The position numbers were made by a program, and so were the translations under genes. Shown here one piece after another: positions 11,001 to 20,628 of a stretch of DNA of 64,000 nucleotides. This DNA is from Sabellastarte sp. h YS-2021. Its lineage: Eukaryota; Annelida; Polychaeta; Sabellida; Sabellidae. The notes below the pieces were generated by a model. The model worked only from the letters and a program-made list of their open reading frames with translations. It had not been told where the DNA came from and did no database searches. Position 1 is the stretch's first letter. Every line of letters starts with the position of its first letter. The stretch is from assembly GCA_964017235.1 (NCBI GenBank), contig OZ024931.1, forward strand, positions 106,162,221 to 106,226,220, given 5' to 3'.

Positions 11001-14000
11001 CTCATCCGTGGTTTCCATTATGACAGGTGCCGTGTTTTTCTTGTAATGACATTTCTGCCCCTCCTAGTGCATCTAACTGCGATCAACTCCTTACAGAGGG
11101 GATAACCTATGTTGTAATTTGATTAGAATGCATATTGTAAGCCATAAAGGCCAGAACTATTTCATCAAGAAACCTCACAGCCATAAATCCTGCTTTTAAA
11201 CTGGTCCAGAGTACAGCTGAAGGGATACCCTTTGAAGAAGATATTTGTAATTTGCACTTCATGATATTGTACGATCTGGTTTTGACTGTACATATCTGAA
11301 ATTAACATGTTTTTGATATTATACGTTATAGGTTTCATATGTAACATGTTTACAAGTTGAAATAACTTTTTTTTTCTCAGGAGGCATTTTTTCCTAGTCA
11401 CAAAATATCCAGGAGGCATTCTTTCTAGGAGGCATTCTTTCCAGGAGGCATTTTTTTCTGTGAGGCATTTTGTCCAGGCGGCATTTTTTTTCCCGGATTC
11501 TGTATGTCCTACATTCTTTGGTAATGTTTTCGGAGAAGAGGTCTCAAGTGAAAGGGTACACTGACCACAGACATTTCTGTTCAAAATGTCATTAGTATCA
11601 GACTTAAGTATAAAACACTAATTGAATGCAGTGGACTAAGATGCTTAAGAACTATTGTTTAAAATTACTGATTGTGCTTCAACTAAAAACTTAACAAAAC
11701 CACTAATAAAATCCAGTGAACCAAAGTGCGTTAGGCTTTTTGTTCAAAAGTTACTGATTTTGCTTCAGTGTTATTGCTTAAAAGAAAAATCAAGTTACAA
11801 ACAAGTCAAGCTATAGCGCTAAAAAAATGTTACTGGATTTATTGGGAAAGAAAAGTATGAGTTTATATACTGCAATATTTATGAATGATTTAGCAATTGA
11901 AATTAAAAATCTAGGCTTAGGAATAATAGTAGGAGATCATGATCCATTCCACACTTCAATAATGCACAAAATTAAGACCAAACAAGTTACTGGACTTGTT
12001 GTAGCTGTGGAAAAAGTAGCCTAATAACATATTTTAACAAAATGCTGTGAACGCAATACCTTTCAAGTTATAAGTGATTTAGTGCATCACTTCAGGAATT
12101 TGAATGCATTAAAGTTTCAAAAATTCATTTCCCACTTGAGCTAAAATTAATTAAATGTAGAAGTCTAAGTGAAATGGAAGAAGTAAAAGAAAACAATATA
12201 CATTTGAAAGAATAGCATAAATATTGCACTTTTTTTGTTCCACTTTTGCTTCACACACACACACATCCATCAACCATTAAAGTTTCCCTCCATCAACCCC
12301 CCACCCCACTTCCCCCACTGAGGCCATTCTTTTTTCCACTTGCTTTTTATGTGCACTAAAGGGGAGTTGGGGGGGGGGGGGGTTCTTTCTGCATAGAAAG
12401 ACTTTCCATAAATGTGCCTTTTGATAGATATCACACAAAAGCAAATACAGAGTTGGGGGGAGGAAGAGGAAAAGGACAAGTCATTCATTTCCACTCAGCT
12501 GGAGATACATAAAATGCTGTACAAGAAAAACTGTTTATGAGAAAGTGTTTTTTCCCAAGCATCTTATATTGTGAAAGAAGTCAGGTGTACACATTTGACA
12601 AATTTACATAGTCTATGTGAACAAGTAGCTAGATCATCAACTCCTTCTACAAAAAAAAAGTTGAATCAATTGAAGCTTTTTTTCCAAAAAGGAAAAGTTA
12701 TATCCCCACAATTCCAAAAGAATGGAATCAGAAGAATGTGTTTTTTTAATCTGCTTAAAATTGGGAATTTATATTATGTGAACACTGATCAGTTGCAATA
12801 TGTTAATAACCACATCAGTGCATCATAAATAGCTCATTTTTTTTCTTTGAAGATGTCATAACTTCATAAACACTAAGAGATTAGGTTTACCAGACAGCAT
12901 AAATATTTTTAACCCTTTCGCTACCATGTGTGTCGACTAGCAGTCGACATCAATGTGTATAACAAGGGACCATGTCTGTCGACCAAGGGTCGACGGCAAT
13001 AATATATATTTCTTCTTTCCCTTCAGTGTACTGTTATACGTTTTCTTTGGTGTATCAGTATTAAACTGACTTTTTAAGTATCTTAAATGAAAGTTATGCT
13101 ATATTTTATAAAAAAATTCACCATTTCACCTATTTTAACTGCTTTCTGTAGATATTGCCGTATTTAAGGCATATAACTGCATATTGTTTACTTGTGGTTA
13201 TTTTTATTTGGGGAATTCCCACCAATTTTCCCATTCGACTTTCATCAATTCCTAATGAAATATACCGAAAAATACCGCAAATAAAGTGTATAAGGTAGTG
13301 AGATATTATTTTACTTCATTGGCGTTTCTGACGTGATATGACGTCATATAGCTACAGTCCCATGGAATAATGTTCCTTCAGTAGCGAAAGGGTTAAGTAT
13401 ACATATGGCAGGTGTGGTTTTAAAAAGTGTTAAAATAAATGAGGAGGGAGCAAGAAGTATATATTTATCATGTTAAGATGGCCAAAGCCTCTTAAGTACA
13501 GGAATTTGAGTGAAATGTTATACAAAATCTTACTTCAGTATAATCACTGTCAAGTTAAACTGATGTTACTGAACAGTAAATCAGTTAGGGGCTGAAAATC
13601 CTCATTTTCATGTCAAGATGGCCATGACTGTACTTGTATTGGAACTCCAAGGTGGAAAGAAAATAAGAATGTCCCTAATGTCATCTTTAAAAGTGTACAA
13701 AATTTAACTGAGCTCTGCTGAACAATACGATAGCTGGAGATTAAAAACTCCATAATTTCACTGCAAGGTGACCATAACTTCATCCATATTGCGACTTTAA
13801 GGTGACCATAAAATGAGAATGTCCCTTTTGTCATCCTTTATAAGTGTACAAAGTTTAGCTGAGGTCAGTCGAACAATAAGATAGCTGGAGGCCGAAAACT
13901 TCCTTTTTTCACTGAAAAGTGACCATAACTTCATTCATATTGGGACTTTAAGGTGACCATAAAATCAGAATGTCCTTTCTGCCAACCTTTATAAATGTCG

Positions 14001-17000
14001 CAAGTTTTATTTGAAAAATGTACACATTAACTAAGCTTAGGGCTGAAAAACTCCACATTTTAAGTTTAAGATGGCTCTAACATTATTAATATTTGAATCA
14101 TAAGGTAGTAAGAGTGTTCTTTTGATGTACCTCAATATCAATATATGTTAGATTTTAAAAAAGATGGAAAAATAACAAGCCAGACAATTTTATTCCAATT
14201 TGATGACTTTAGGGGGGCCATAGCCCTAATAATATTAACAGTTTAAGGTCACCATAAAGTCAGGATAATCCTTTGGTGAATCTTAATATATATGCCAAGT
14301 TTGGTTGAAAAGTGTGGAAAACCAAGTGAACTGGAGGGTTAAAACCCACGTTTTGGTCATTGAGGTGACCTTAAGTTTGCAGATACAGACCTAAAACTTC
14401 GGCATGTGAAAGATTATCAAAAAGTAGCTGAATAAGTTATTCCAACAAAATGCCGAAATCCTAACCGTTTTTGAGATACAGACCAAGTACCCATTTTTAA
14501 AAAATTTACAAAAATAAAACGCCTCCCATTCCGGTATCTATGGTGCGATTGATGAGAAAATCCTTTCCGACCTTGGAAATTTGGTCTAGAATGTACCAGA
14601 TAAATTTTATAGCACAGGTGTGTGTGATTTTTTCCGAAACACGATGACGGGGTGTTTTGGAGTTATGCTTAAGGTTACCTTAAGTAAAGCTTAAGGTCTG
14701 GGAAAGTATCCCAAAAATTTTTCCCGCCCCTATAGTTTTAAAGAAAGATAAGAAGGAAAGAAAAATTTGAAAGTCTAAGAAGTTATTCAAGGGAGACCAT
14801 AATCCGGCGGCGGCGGCGGTGATCAGTTGAACTTCGGTGAAAACAAATTAGCGGGCCGCTTAATTAATTAGCCAATTTTTAATGGAAGTCTACCAAAATC
14901 TAATCATTTGCAGATCTTTATACCTTTCATCCATATATCAAGTTTCAGGCGAATATTTTAAACGCTTCTTAAGTTATCATCCGGACAAGCAAAATCCTAT
15001 TTTTGGTCATGTGACTTTTCTGATTGGTTGAAATGTCATGGCACCAAATTCAGAAAATTTTCCCAGGGCTACTAAATATATGTGCCAAGTTTGAAGAAAT
15101 TCCATCCACTAGTAAAGACGCTATAGGTAGGCAAACTTGCGGAGCCGGCGGACCCTTCCGCGAGAATTCCTCCCATATGCAAACAAGCGTCCCTCGCTTA
15201 ATTATAGTACTCACTACTAGGTTAATGTATGGCCTTGTCTTAACTGAAATGTACAGTAGTGTAGTTTGTAACTAGTACTTTTTTGTACTCAAAACAACTT
15301 TAGGGGGCCACGGTGGCAGAGTGGTAGAGTGTAACACTCTCGCCTCCCACCTCTGAGGCTGGGGTTCGGTTCCCGGCACGGCCTCAAGTGGGAAAGCTGG
15401 TACTAGTTGCTCGCCGTTAATCGGCAGTTTACAGTACAGAACCCTGACTAACTATATGTACTGGTTTCCTCTGCCCTTCCAACTACCGGTCGTGATATGA
15501 CCTGTACAGTGTTAAAAGAGACGTAAAACCCCAAATAACTAACTAAACCAAATAACAAAACAACATTAACTTTATACAACTGATCAGCTACTGCATGGAA
15601 AGGGCCATATCTTCAACAGTAACTGAAGCAAAGGTTTACTCTACTTACCTTTATTGACATTCTGTCCACCAGGACCTCTTGCTTTACTGTATGTAATTGA
15701 TAGCTCATCTGTAAAAGTCAACAATATTTTATACTTTATTAGTACTGTGTAACATAATAAGATAGATCACTGGGAAATTCTCATCAATATAAACCATCTA
15801 TTTCAACTGACCTGAGCTATTATTGGAAAACATCCTGAATGATATACATAAAAAACATTCATCACAAATGACGATAAACTGGTAGGACGAGTATTATATT
15901 GTTTAACTTCATGAATGATGTTTTCTTTCATTATCCACTACACCAATACCTCACTTCCACCAGAAGGCGTTTCTGAAAACTATCAATTTCTTATTGAGAG
16001 TATGATCCAAATATTTCCCAAAATGTAATTACTCCTTCCTTTGGCTCTACCCACATAAAAGATTTGTTCATTATCCTATTCTATTCTAACTAAGCCTCCC
16101 TCAAAAACGGGATGCTTATTGGTTTTGTGCCTTATTTTTTAGACAGCCTACAACACCGAAATATATTCTAAGGTGAATATCTCTCCTAATAATCTCTCTT
16201 AAGGCCAATCACAATTTTTTTGCAGTTATTCTCTATTGGTGTATGAAAATTGCTTGACGGGTACCAATTTGACCACTGACCTTTATCAAGGTCACATAAA
16301 CATAAACTTCTGGTGGAAGTAATTCCTCAATATTTACTAAAATAAGAGAAAAAATTAACTGTGACATAAATGATACCAGTGAATACAAAAACTTTGATTT
16401 TTAATTTGTGATGCAACAACTAGAAAAAAGATTTCTGAAAACAACAACAAAGCTTCCCAGTAACATTAAAAATCAAAAGTATAAAGAGAACAAGGAATTA
16501 GTATGTTGTTGAAACTTGAAAGTTTCCTCATTCAGAAATATAATCACCCCAGAAGCATATCGGTAAAGTTATTGTTAACTATTACACAGTGTAGAACAGA
16601 TATTGCAAAATGATGTTTTTTTTATGTAATTATTCCCTGAGGTATGTATCATGAGGGTGAATAATGCTCTTGCTGAAGACTCAGGTTCCTTTGAAACAGT
16701 ACAAAGGTCTGGAGACTTTCAGATTAAACAGTTTAAGTCATTTTAAGGTGCAGGAGCAAATATCATGCAATAAAGAAAAATGTATGTAAAGACAAAACAT
16801 CAAAACAAGCCAGTTTAGTAGCAAGATCACAGCATTAATTAGTGAACTTAATGTTATGAAGCCAAAATATAGCTCGGACAAGATTTTATGAGTCAAGGTC
16901 ACTATGGCAAGGTCAAAGGTTAAATCAAGGTCACACCATGACGTTGCACACCTATATGCCCCAACCAAACACCCAAAGTACCAACTTTCTACACCTTATG

Positions 17001-20000
17001 GTTTCCAAGATATGGCCCACAACAAGAATTTATAGGTCAAGGTCACAATGGCAAATTCAAAGGTCATATAAATGTGACAGCAAAACACTGCTCACGTACA
17101 CTCCTTAACCAATGTCCATTCCAAGTATTAAGTTCCTACATTTTAATTTTATGGTTTCTGAGATATAGCCAGGACAAGATTTTAAACATCAAGGTAATTA
17201 CAGCAAGGTCAAAGGTCAAATCAATGTCACACAAGGTCACTTCAGCAAGATCAAAGGTCAAATCGAGATCGAACAATGACATTGCACAGTATCCACACCT
17301 ACACCCCCAACCAATAGCCCTACCCATATCCATTTCCTACACCTTAGGGTTTCCAAGATATAACCCAGATAAGATTTTAAAATGTCAAGGTCACTATAGT
17401 AAGGCCAAGGGTCAAATCAAGGTTACCCCATGATGCTGCATCTCTATACCCCTAACAAATGTCCATATCAAGATTCAAAATCCTACACTTTATTGGTTTG
17501 AGATAGAAAAAGCCCCAAGACAAGATTTGTCCTATCTCCCACTGCCCACCTACCCAGCCATATGCCATTGATTAAAACAATGCCAACAGTCTTTAATATA
17601 AAGGCTGTCTTAGAAAACCATAAAAATGCCAAAACTATTAAAATGTTGAAAGAAAATGTGAGGGATGCCTCATTTAGCTGTGCTGTATACAGATCTGGAT
17701 GCAACAAACTCTTTCCAGAATCAGATGAATAAATTGATGAATAAACTGAATGAATAAACCGTTAGATAAATCTATCAGCTTTACTACATAGCTGTTGTAG
17801 TTTCTGAGGTGTTGATGTATATACAGAGACACTAATGCTGCAATCATTGACAATATGTCACAAACTTCATCAACTGACTCTCAAAAGAAAAAAAAAATCT
17901 GTTAAAACTACTTACCCATTGGAATGTATCCTGAAAACTCATTCTCATTTTGCTGTGTGTACTGAAAAGTAAAAAAAATGAAATACAAATTACTATTATT
18001 GTTATTATCTCATTTGTAGAATCACTCTATTAAAGAACAAAGTATTTTTTTTTTAAATAACTGTTTATCTTCAATTATATTTTATAGCTGTTACATTATA
18101 GAAATTTTATATCACAGTGAAGCATGTGTAGAGAATAATGTTTCTGATCCTTCTTTTCCATGGATATGAGGGAATACCATTCACTGCTATTTATCAATAT
18201 ATTGTAATCTAATCTAATGTGGACTTTTACAGCACTTAATCTCCCATCAACTGACACACTCTAGGACACAGCTAAACATAAAGAAGGTGAATGCGAGTCC
18301 AAATTTCCTAGCCAGGTTCTGCCAAAAGAAGATGCAGGGGTGACAGAAAAGCTATGGCAGATGGACTTTTGCATACAGGTAAGTTTTAAAATTTTTACTG
18401 AAAGAGGCAATAGATTTTGCACTGTGGAAGATCATTCCAAATTTTAAGAGACTCGAAGGCAAAACTATGGCCAAAGTGTTTGACTGACTTGTAGAGTGAA
18501 GAGGGGAAAGGAAGATCTGTGAGGTATTGATCATCAGATAGACTACATCTGCTACTGTAGGAGCAGCTGCTCAGAGACAAGGATTAGGATGGTCCAAAAT
18601 AACTAGGAGAACCACTGTGGAGATATCTGTAAACCAATGTTGCAGTTTTGAACATGCAGGGGTATTTGACACGCAGCCAGTGGAGTTGCTGGAGACTGTG
18701 TGACATGAGCATACTTTCTATGAATTGTAACAACATGTGCAAGAGTATGAGTACAACTGACATATATATTAAAGAAACAGACAGGTCATTATAAAATCAC
18801 CAATACTGAAGTTTACTACATGATGTACTTAATGTAGAACTGCCAATTACCCCTGTGAATACAAGCTACATTTGTCACTTTATGTGACTGAGTAAATAAT
18901 GGAGAAATAATCAAGGGTGTTGAAGCCAATTCAAGACAAACCGAGCCACCTAAAAGAGAACACAAGGTGCCACTACATCATTAAAACAAAAAAGTGACCG
19001 CTAGAAGTGTGACCCTCTTCGAGAGGCCATGCTTAACAATTACGTGTAAAACATAGTTCAATTTAAGTTTTAATTATAGCCCATAAAACTAAGTTATGAT
19101 AGCTCATCATATTTCTCAAAACTGCACACAGCACACAGAGATGATTTCACATTCACAGCACACTTGCAGTCTTTATTATGCAGCATTTACATCCACGACA
19201 GCCCAGATAGCATTCTCCGTGGAACTGATGTTCTAGATTTGGCAGCTGTTGGGCCAATATTTTCCTCCACACAAAAAAGCCAATTCTTTATATATCAAGT
19301 GACATCACACAATGACATCCACCATGTCACCTTTATAAACTGAGTGAGACAACAAGTTTTAACCCATTATTTAACAATTTTAGACATAAAAATAATATTC
19401 TCATAATAAATACACAATAATGTAATTGTTAGAATGCTATCTTGGAGGGTTCTTATAATAATCCAAGCTGATACTACTGGGGTAGTCTTATGGAAAGGAT
19501 ACTCATATGGACAATTAAGAAATTCTTAATTCATGCCCATTACCAACCTAGCTGACTGTAAGATAATAAGATTGTCTACTCCTCTAATCCAAGACCTTTC
19601 CATGCAGCATGTTTTGGTTTGTTTCAAAATATAATGGTCAAAGTTGAGAATTTTATGTCCTGTTCAACAGCCAGGATCAAACTGGGGCAGGTCCTCGGCC
19701 TTATCACTTTTGGGAGTTGAATCCTCAAAAGATCAAGGACTTGATTCCATGATCAAGTACAATGTGCAAGACCAACAATGTGGATATGCTGACACATTTC
19801 AATATCTATTAAGCTAGTTTATGTTAATTTATTATATGCTAATTTATTACAAAAACTTTTTTTATTACACTGTAGACTCAATAAAGGCATCACAGGTATA
19901 TACAAGAGCACTCAGAGAGTGCAGACCTCTGGCAATGGAGCACATATCCTGAAAATTTCATCAAAATCCATCCATAACTTTTTGAGCTATCTGTCTTTAA

Positions 20001-20603
20001 AAATTACATTTCATGGATCCAGAGGATCCAGATAGTGATCTGGATCACTCCCAAAGTTGAATCATTTCTTCCTTTTACCTTTTCACACATATATTGAAAA
20101 TTAATACAAAATCCGTCCATCAGTTTTTGAGTTATATTGTTCTCAAACAAACTCACAAGCCCACACTGAACAAACCCAGGCGAAAACATAACCTCCTTGA
20201 CGGAGGTAATAAAATGATGTTAGGTAAAAAAAACACTTACGCAATACAACTGGAACAAACTCACTGAGAAATTAAGTTAAACAAGCCGCTGAAAACAGGT
20301 CGAAAAATACCAGAAGTGGAAACAACTGTGCATGCTGTAAATTTTATGCAGAGCCCCACATTTAGGTGCGATAATAGGAGACTTTACAAATCTATTTCTT
20401 ATACTTGCCTTTTGCAGCGGTTGTAAGTTAAAATTAAGATTGCTTCCTGGATACAGTGATTCTACATTGTATTGGCTTTTATATCCGGCTAGAAAATATT
20501 TCCTAGGCGTTGTAAATACGCTATTTAATTTAATAGAAAATGAAAGACACAACCTTAACATGTTTGCAAACCCACAATATGAATACATTTGTCTTTTTAA
20601 CAT
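4986..20603 (-). CDS. MRPL58: MRPL58 / ICT1 (mL62), mitoribosomal peptidyl-tRNA hydrolase, complete six-exon gene
   Basis: The coding exons are 20409-20603, 17916-17961, 15649-15708, 8191-8273, 6739-6908 and 4986-5070. They total 639 nt, or 212 codons plus stop, against about 206 residues in the human protein. Phases join without conflict at all five junctions. The N-terminus (about residues 1-40) is basic and hydrophobic, as expected for mitochondrial import. The GPGGQNVNK signature is at residues 92-100, with GGQ at 94-96, and is followed by a VRFH...AEW block like that of ICT1. The last 30 residues are Lys/Arg-rich. In this family GGQ catalyses hydrolysis of peptidyl-tRNA on stalled mitochondrial ribosomes, the basic tail sits in the mRNA channel, and the protein is also a structural part of the large subunit. 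From AEW to the ADC(L/M) motif the length matches the human protein exactly, 44 residues. Introns 1 and 4 have GC donors. Confidence 0.93.
5136..6442 (+). mobile_element. AGGTCA-array element (copy B1), non-autonomous, Helentron-like layout
   Basis: The 5' end carries CCCCACAGCC (5157-5166) and a stretch shared with the copies at 46.96 and 48.4 kb ('ttttcaacaccatgagatatagaag'). About five diverged ~146-bp units follow (5540-6360), with 'caacttcctacac..tta', 'gatatagcccgga' and 'aaggtcaaaggtcaaatc' phrases. Next come a CCCA microsatellite (6377-6402), 'catccggacaacatgggtgaaaaca' and a shortened hairpin 'ccccttaagggc'. It lies beside MRPL58 exon 6, mostly within intron 5. It has no coding capacity. 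Confidence 0.7.
6443..6738. other. MRPL58: MRPL58 intron 5 remainder
   Basis: AT-rich intron sequence with no feature apart from the donor GTATCC at its right end. Confidence 0.5.
6739..6908 (-). CDS. MRPL58: MRPL58 coding exon 5
   Basis: The acceptor is TTTTGCAG|GAA and the donor AAAAG|GTATCC. It encodes GYYVVTSDKTRKQMLNQADC then MDKVRYMIRQAA...EPTESEIEVMHK, aligning with the LTSESSRYQFRNLADCL..EPTKEDVKLH stretch of ICT1. Reading past the donor gives only 11 more codons that do not resemble the family. Confidence 0.93.
7090..7945 (-). mobile_element. Small GCGTCCC-family element, minus orientation, in MRPL58 intron 4
   Basis: Read on the minus strand it starts CTAGAGTATTGCTTCGCAAT (7945), comparable with the CTAGAGGATCGCT start of the copies at 8.99 and 28.54 kb. 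It carries about three units with 'tctcggaaacggtgca' and 'ggccatctt' phrases (7500-7870). It ends in 'aaacaagc...gtgggacactt', a decayed version of the family's terminal hairpin. A 104-bp stretch from 7257 is directly repeated from about 7361, essentially unchanged. Confidence 0.65.
8191..8273 (-). CDS. MRPL58: MRPL58 coding exon 4
   Basis: The acceptor is GTTTCAG|TG. It encodes NTKVEVRFHVESAEWIPQ and onwards to NNILEK, aligning with NSKAEVRFHLATAEWI of human ICT1. The exon ends GAAAAG|GCAAGA, a second GC donor. A downstream GT (in CATAAAG|GTTC) would put exon 5 in a frame with an immediate stop, so the GC site is preferred. It also gives the family's exact spacing. Confidence 0.9.
8274..8989. 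other. MRPL58: MRPL58 intron 3, 5'-most unique part
   Basis: No repeat family or exon is recognised between exon 4 and the nested elements. The open frames at 8643-8934 lack splice support and similarity. Confidence 0.5.
9950..10350 (+). repeat. Recent 204-bp tandem duplication within the 155-bp array
   Basis: The stretch from 'accctgtggagcaaaaattttgcc' (about 9950) through 'gaggaattttttttggaattg' repeats 204 bp later with almost no differences, unlike its 80-90% similar neighbours. It is a local, recent copy. Confidence 0.8.
10675..10815 (+). repeat. ATGCCTCCT short tandem repeat, left inverted arm
   Basis: ATGCCTCC recurs every ~17 bp ('aatgcctcctggaaaa', 'tatgcctcctagga', and so on), ending 'cctaagaaaaaaaagtt'. 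The reverse complement is found at 11365-11510, forming arms about 140 bp long separated by roughly 550 bp. Confidence 0.8.
11365..11510 (-). repeat. AGGAGGCAT short tandem repeat, right inverted arm
   Basis: AGGAGGCATT(C/T)TTTC repeats run back to back here, in inverse orientation to 10675-10815. They begin with 'aactttttttttctcaggagg', the mirror of the left arm's inner end. The open frame crossing it (11165-11584, minus) is an in-frame reading of the repeat and shows no protein family. Confidence 0.8.
11511..12908. other. Unassigned sequence with a G-run, inside the inner element
   Basis: It contains a run of 13 G (about 12369-12383) and a C/CA-rich patch at 12250-12320. The open frames at 11827-12024 and 12571-12828 show no recognisable domain and no splice context. 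I see nothing else. Confidence 0.4.
12913..13392. mobile_element. piggyBac-like MITE (480 bp) with TTAA target duplication
   Basis: The terminal inverted repeats are CCCTTTCGCTAC at the left and GTAGCGAAAGGG at the right, flanked by TTAA at 12909-12912 and 13393-13396. TTAA target sites with CCC-starting ends are the piggyBac hallmark. There is no transposase. Near the left end are two short GTCGAC inverted repeats (tgtcgac..gtcgaca-type hairpins at about 12932-12950 and 12977-12994). Confidence 0.88.
13400..14370 (+). repeat. Diverged ~150-bp tandem units (GTGACCATAACTTCAT repeat)
   Basis: 'gaccataacttcat.catattg', 'ggtgaccataaaat.agaatgtcc' and 'gtacaaa.tttagctga' recur at roughly 150-bp intervals. 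At least five units are recognisable, and the later ones decay. The apparent open frame at 13613-13834 is a repeat translation. Confidence 0.65.
15303..15555 (+). mobile_element. tRNA-derived SINE, plus orientation
   Basis: The tRNA-like head has an A box (TGGCAGAGTGG, 15314-15324) and a B box (GGTTCGGTTCC, 15363-15373). A body with 'cagtttacagtacagaaccc' and a tail 'taaaaccccaaataactaac' follow. A near-perfect 13-bp target duplication flanks it: CAAAACAACTTTA (15290-15302) and CAAAACAACATTA (15556-15568). A second copy lies at 63703-63933. It would be mobilised by a LINE in trans. Confidence 0.88.
15649..15708 (-). CDS. MRPL58: MRPL58 coding exon 3 with the catalytic GGQ motif
   Basis: The acceptor is TTTACAG|ATG and the donor AAAG|GTAAGT. 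It encodes ELSITYSKARGPGGQNVNK, with split Asp and Val codons at its ends. This is the class I release-factor-like GGQ loop, and the glutamine is present. Confidence 0.95.
15709..16690. other. MRPL58: MRPL58 intron 2, no repeat or exon recognised
   Basis: AT-rich intron sequence. No open frame of note, tandem structure or element end was seen. Confidence 0.45.
16700..17575 (+). mobile_element. AGGTCA-array element (copy B4), ends decayed, in MRPL58 intron 2
   Basis: The 5' part ('aaatgtatgtaaagac', 'cagcattaattagtgaactt') matches the leader of B1 and B3. About four to five diverged ~146-bp units follow, with 'gatatagcc', 'tcaaggtcac' and 'aggtcaaaggtcaaatcaatg' phrases (16860-17520). The end is a degraded 'cccacctacccagccat' patch. 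The CCCCACAGCC motif and hairpin are not recognisable, so this is an old copy. Confidence 0.65.
17916..17961 (-). CDS. MRPL58: MRPL58 coding exon 2 (46 nt)
   Basis: The acceptor is TTTTCAG|TAC and the donor ATGG|GTAAGT. It encodes YTQQNENEFSGYIPM plus one base. IPM corresponds to the IPLDRL region just before the catalytic domain in ICT1. It enters in phase 0 and leaves in phase 1, which fits both neighbours. Confidence 0.88.
18352..18580 (-). pseudogene. LINE reverse transcriptase C-terminal relic, frameshifted
   Basis: Two overlapping minus-strand frames together show the pattern SLYKSVKHFGHSFAFESLKI, WNDLP, then FSKNFKTYLY near a stop. LINE (CR1/jockey-like) proteins often end with a module of a trailing 'F...A...LWN.LP' and 'F...LK..L'. 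The frame switches near 18420, so the piece is dead. The clade cannot be named from 75 codons. Confidence 0.5.
18581..19903. other. MRPL58: MRPL58 intron 1, no feature seen
   Basis: No exon, tandem repeat or clear element end is present. The stretch after the LINE relic (to about 18730) may belong to the same old insertion. Confidence 0.4.
19904..20211 (+). mobile_element. Short GGATCC-family element (one unit), with AGAGCACTC start and ACCTCC hairpin end
   Basis: It starts AAGAGCACTCAGAGAGTGCA followed by GACCTCTGGC. One core unit with 'catggatccagaggatcc', 'tgatctggatcactccc' and 'aaaatccgtccatcag' matches the array at 61.3-63.4 kb. It ends with the hairpin ACCTCC-TTGAC-GGAGGT (20191-20207) then 'aataa'. 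It lies in MRPL58 intron 1, 198 bp from exon 1. Confidence 0.75.
20409..20603 (-). CDS. MRPL58: MRPL58 coding exon 1 (residues 1-65, mitochondrial targeting region)
   Basis: The start ATG at 20603-20601 is preceded in frame by a TAG three codons upstream. A second ATG (codon 6) is also usable. The frame contains YKSQYNVESLYPGSN, matching the FKSIYSLDKLYPES region of vertebrate ICT1. The exon ends AAAAG|GCAAGT, a classic GC donor, in phase 0. The next GT, 4 nt downstream, would break the frame with exon 2. Confidence 0.88.
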
Positions 20604-20628
20604 AATTTCCTATCCGCAATAGTCATCT

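Larger units (their letters stand above)
10460..14861 (+). mobile_element. Inner element with AAGCGGCCC/GGGCCGCTT ends, inserted in the outer element
   Basis: It starts CTAGAAAAATGTTTTTGCTG and carries AAGCGGCCC at 10490-10498. It ends AGCGGGCCGCTT at 14850-14861, preceded by a (CGG)n patch at 14806-14819. Its ends are a sequence variant of the outer element's ends (GCGTCCC/GGGACGC). Inside are the TGCCTCC inverted arms, a piggyBac-like MITE and a ~150-bp tandem array. Whether everything inside moved as one unit is not proven. Confidence 0.55.
8990..15199 (+). mobile_element. GCGTCCC-family element interrupted by a second element (outer copy)
   Basis: The 5' end is CTAGAGGATCGCT, a GTTTTTGC..GCAAAAAC hairpin and AAGCGTCCC (9046-9054). 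Then come seven to eight ~155-bp units with 'aaaattcaaaatggccgcca', 'accctgtgggccaaaaattt' and 'ctctatctcgcacggtttagg' (about 9130-10420). The 3' part resumes at 14862 with 'aaaatctaatcatttgcaga', 'ttttggtcatgtgac', 'gcggagccggcgga' and 'aaacaagcgtccctcgctt' (ends 15199), matching 31.6-31.94 kb piece by piece. The intact copy at 28.5-31.9 kb shows that 10460-14861 is an insertion here. All of it lies in MRPL58 intron 3. Confidence 0.75.

Noticed and set aside
11165..11584. 139-codon minus-strand open frame as a gene
   Set aside because: Half of it is translation of the AGGAGGCAT short repeat; no splice sites or domain.
12270..12494. Minus-strand open frame across the G-run
   Set aside because: Low-complexity translation dominated by homopolymers.
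20405..20409. A GT donor four bases after the GC donor in MRPL58 exon 1
   Set aside because: It ends exon 1 in phase 1, incompatible with exon 2, which needs phase 0.
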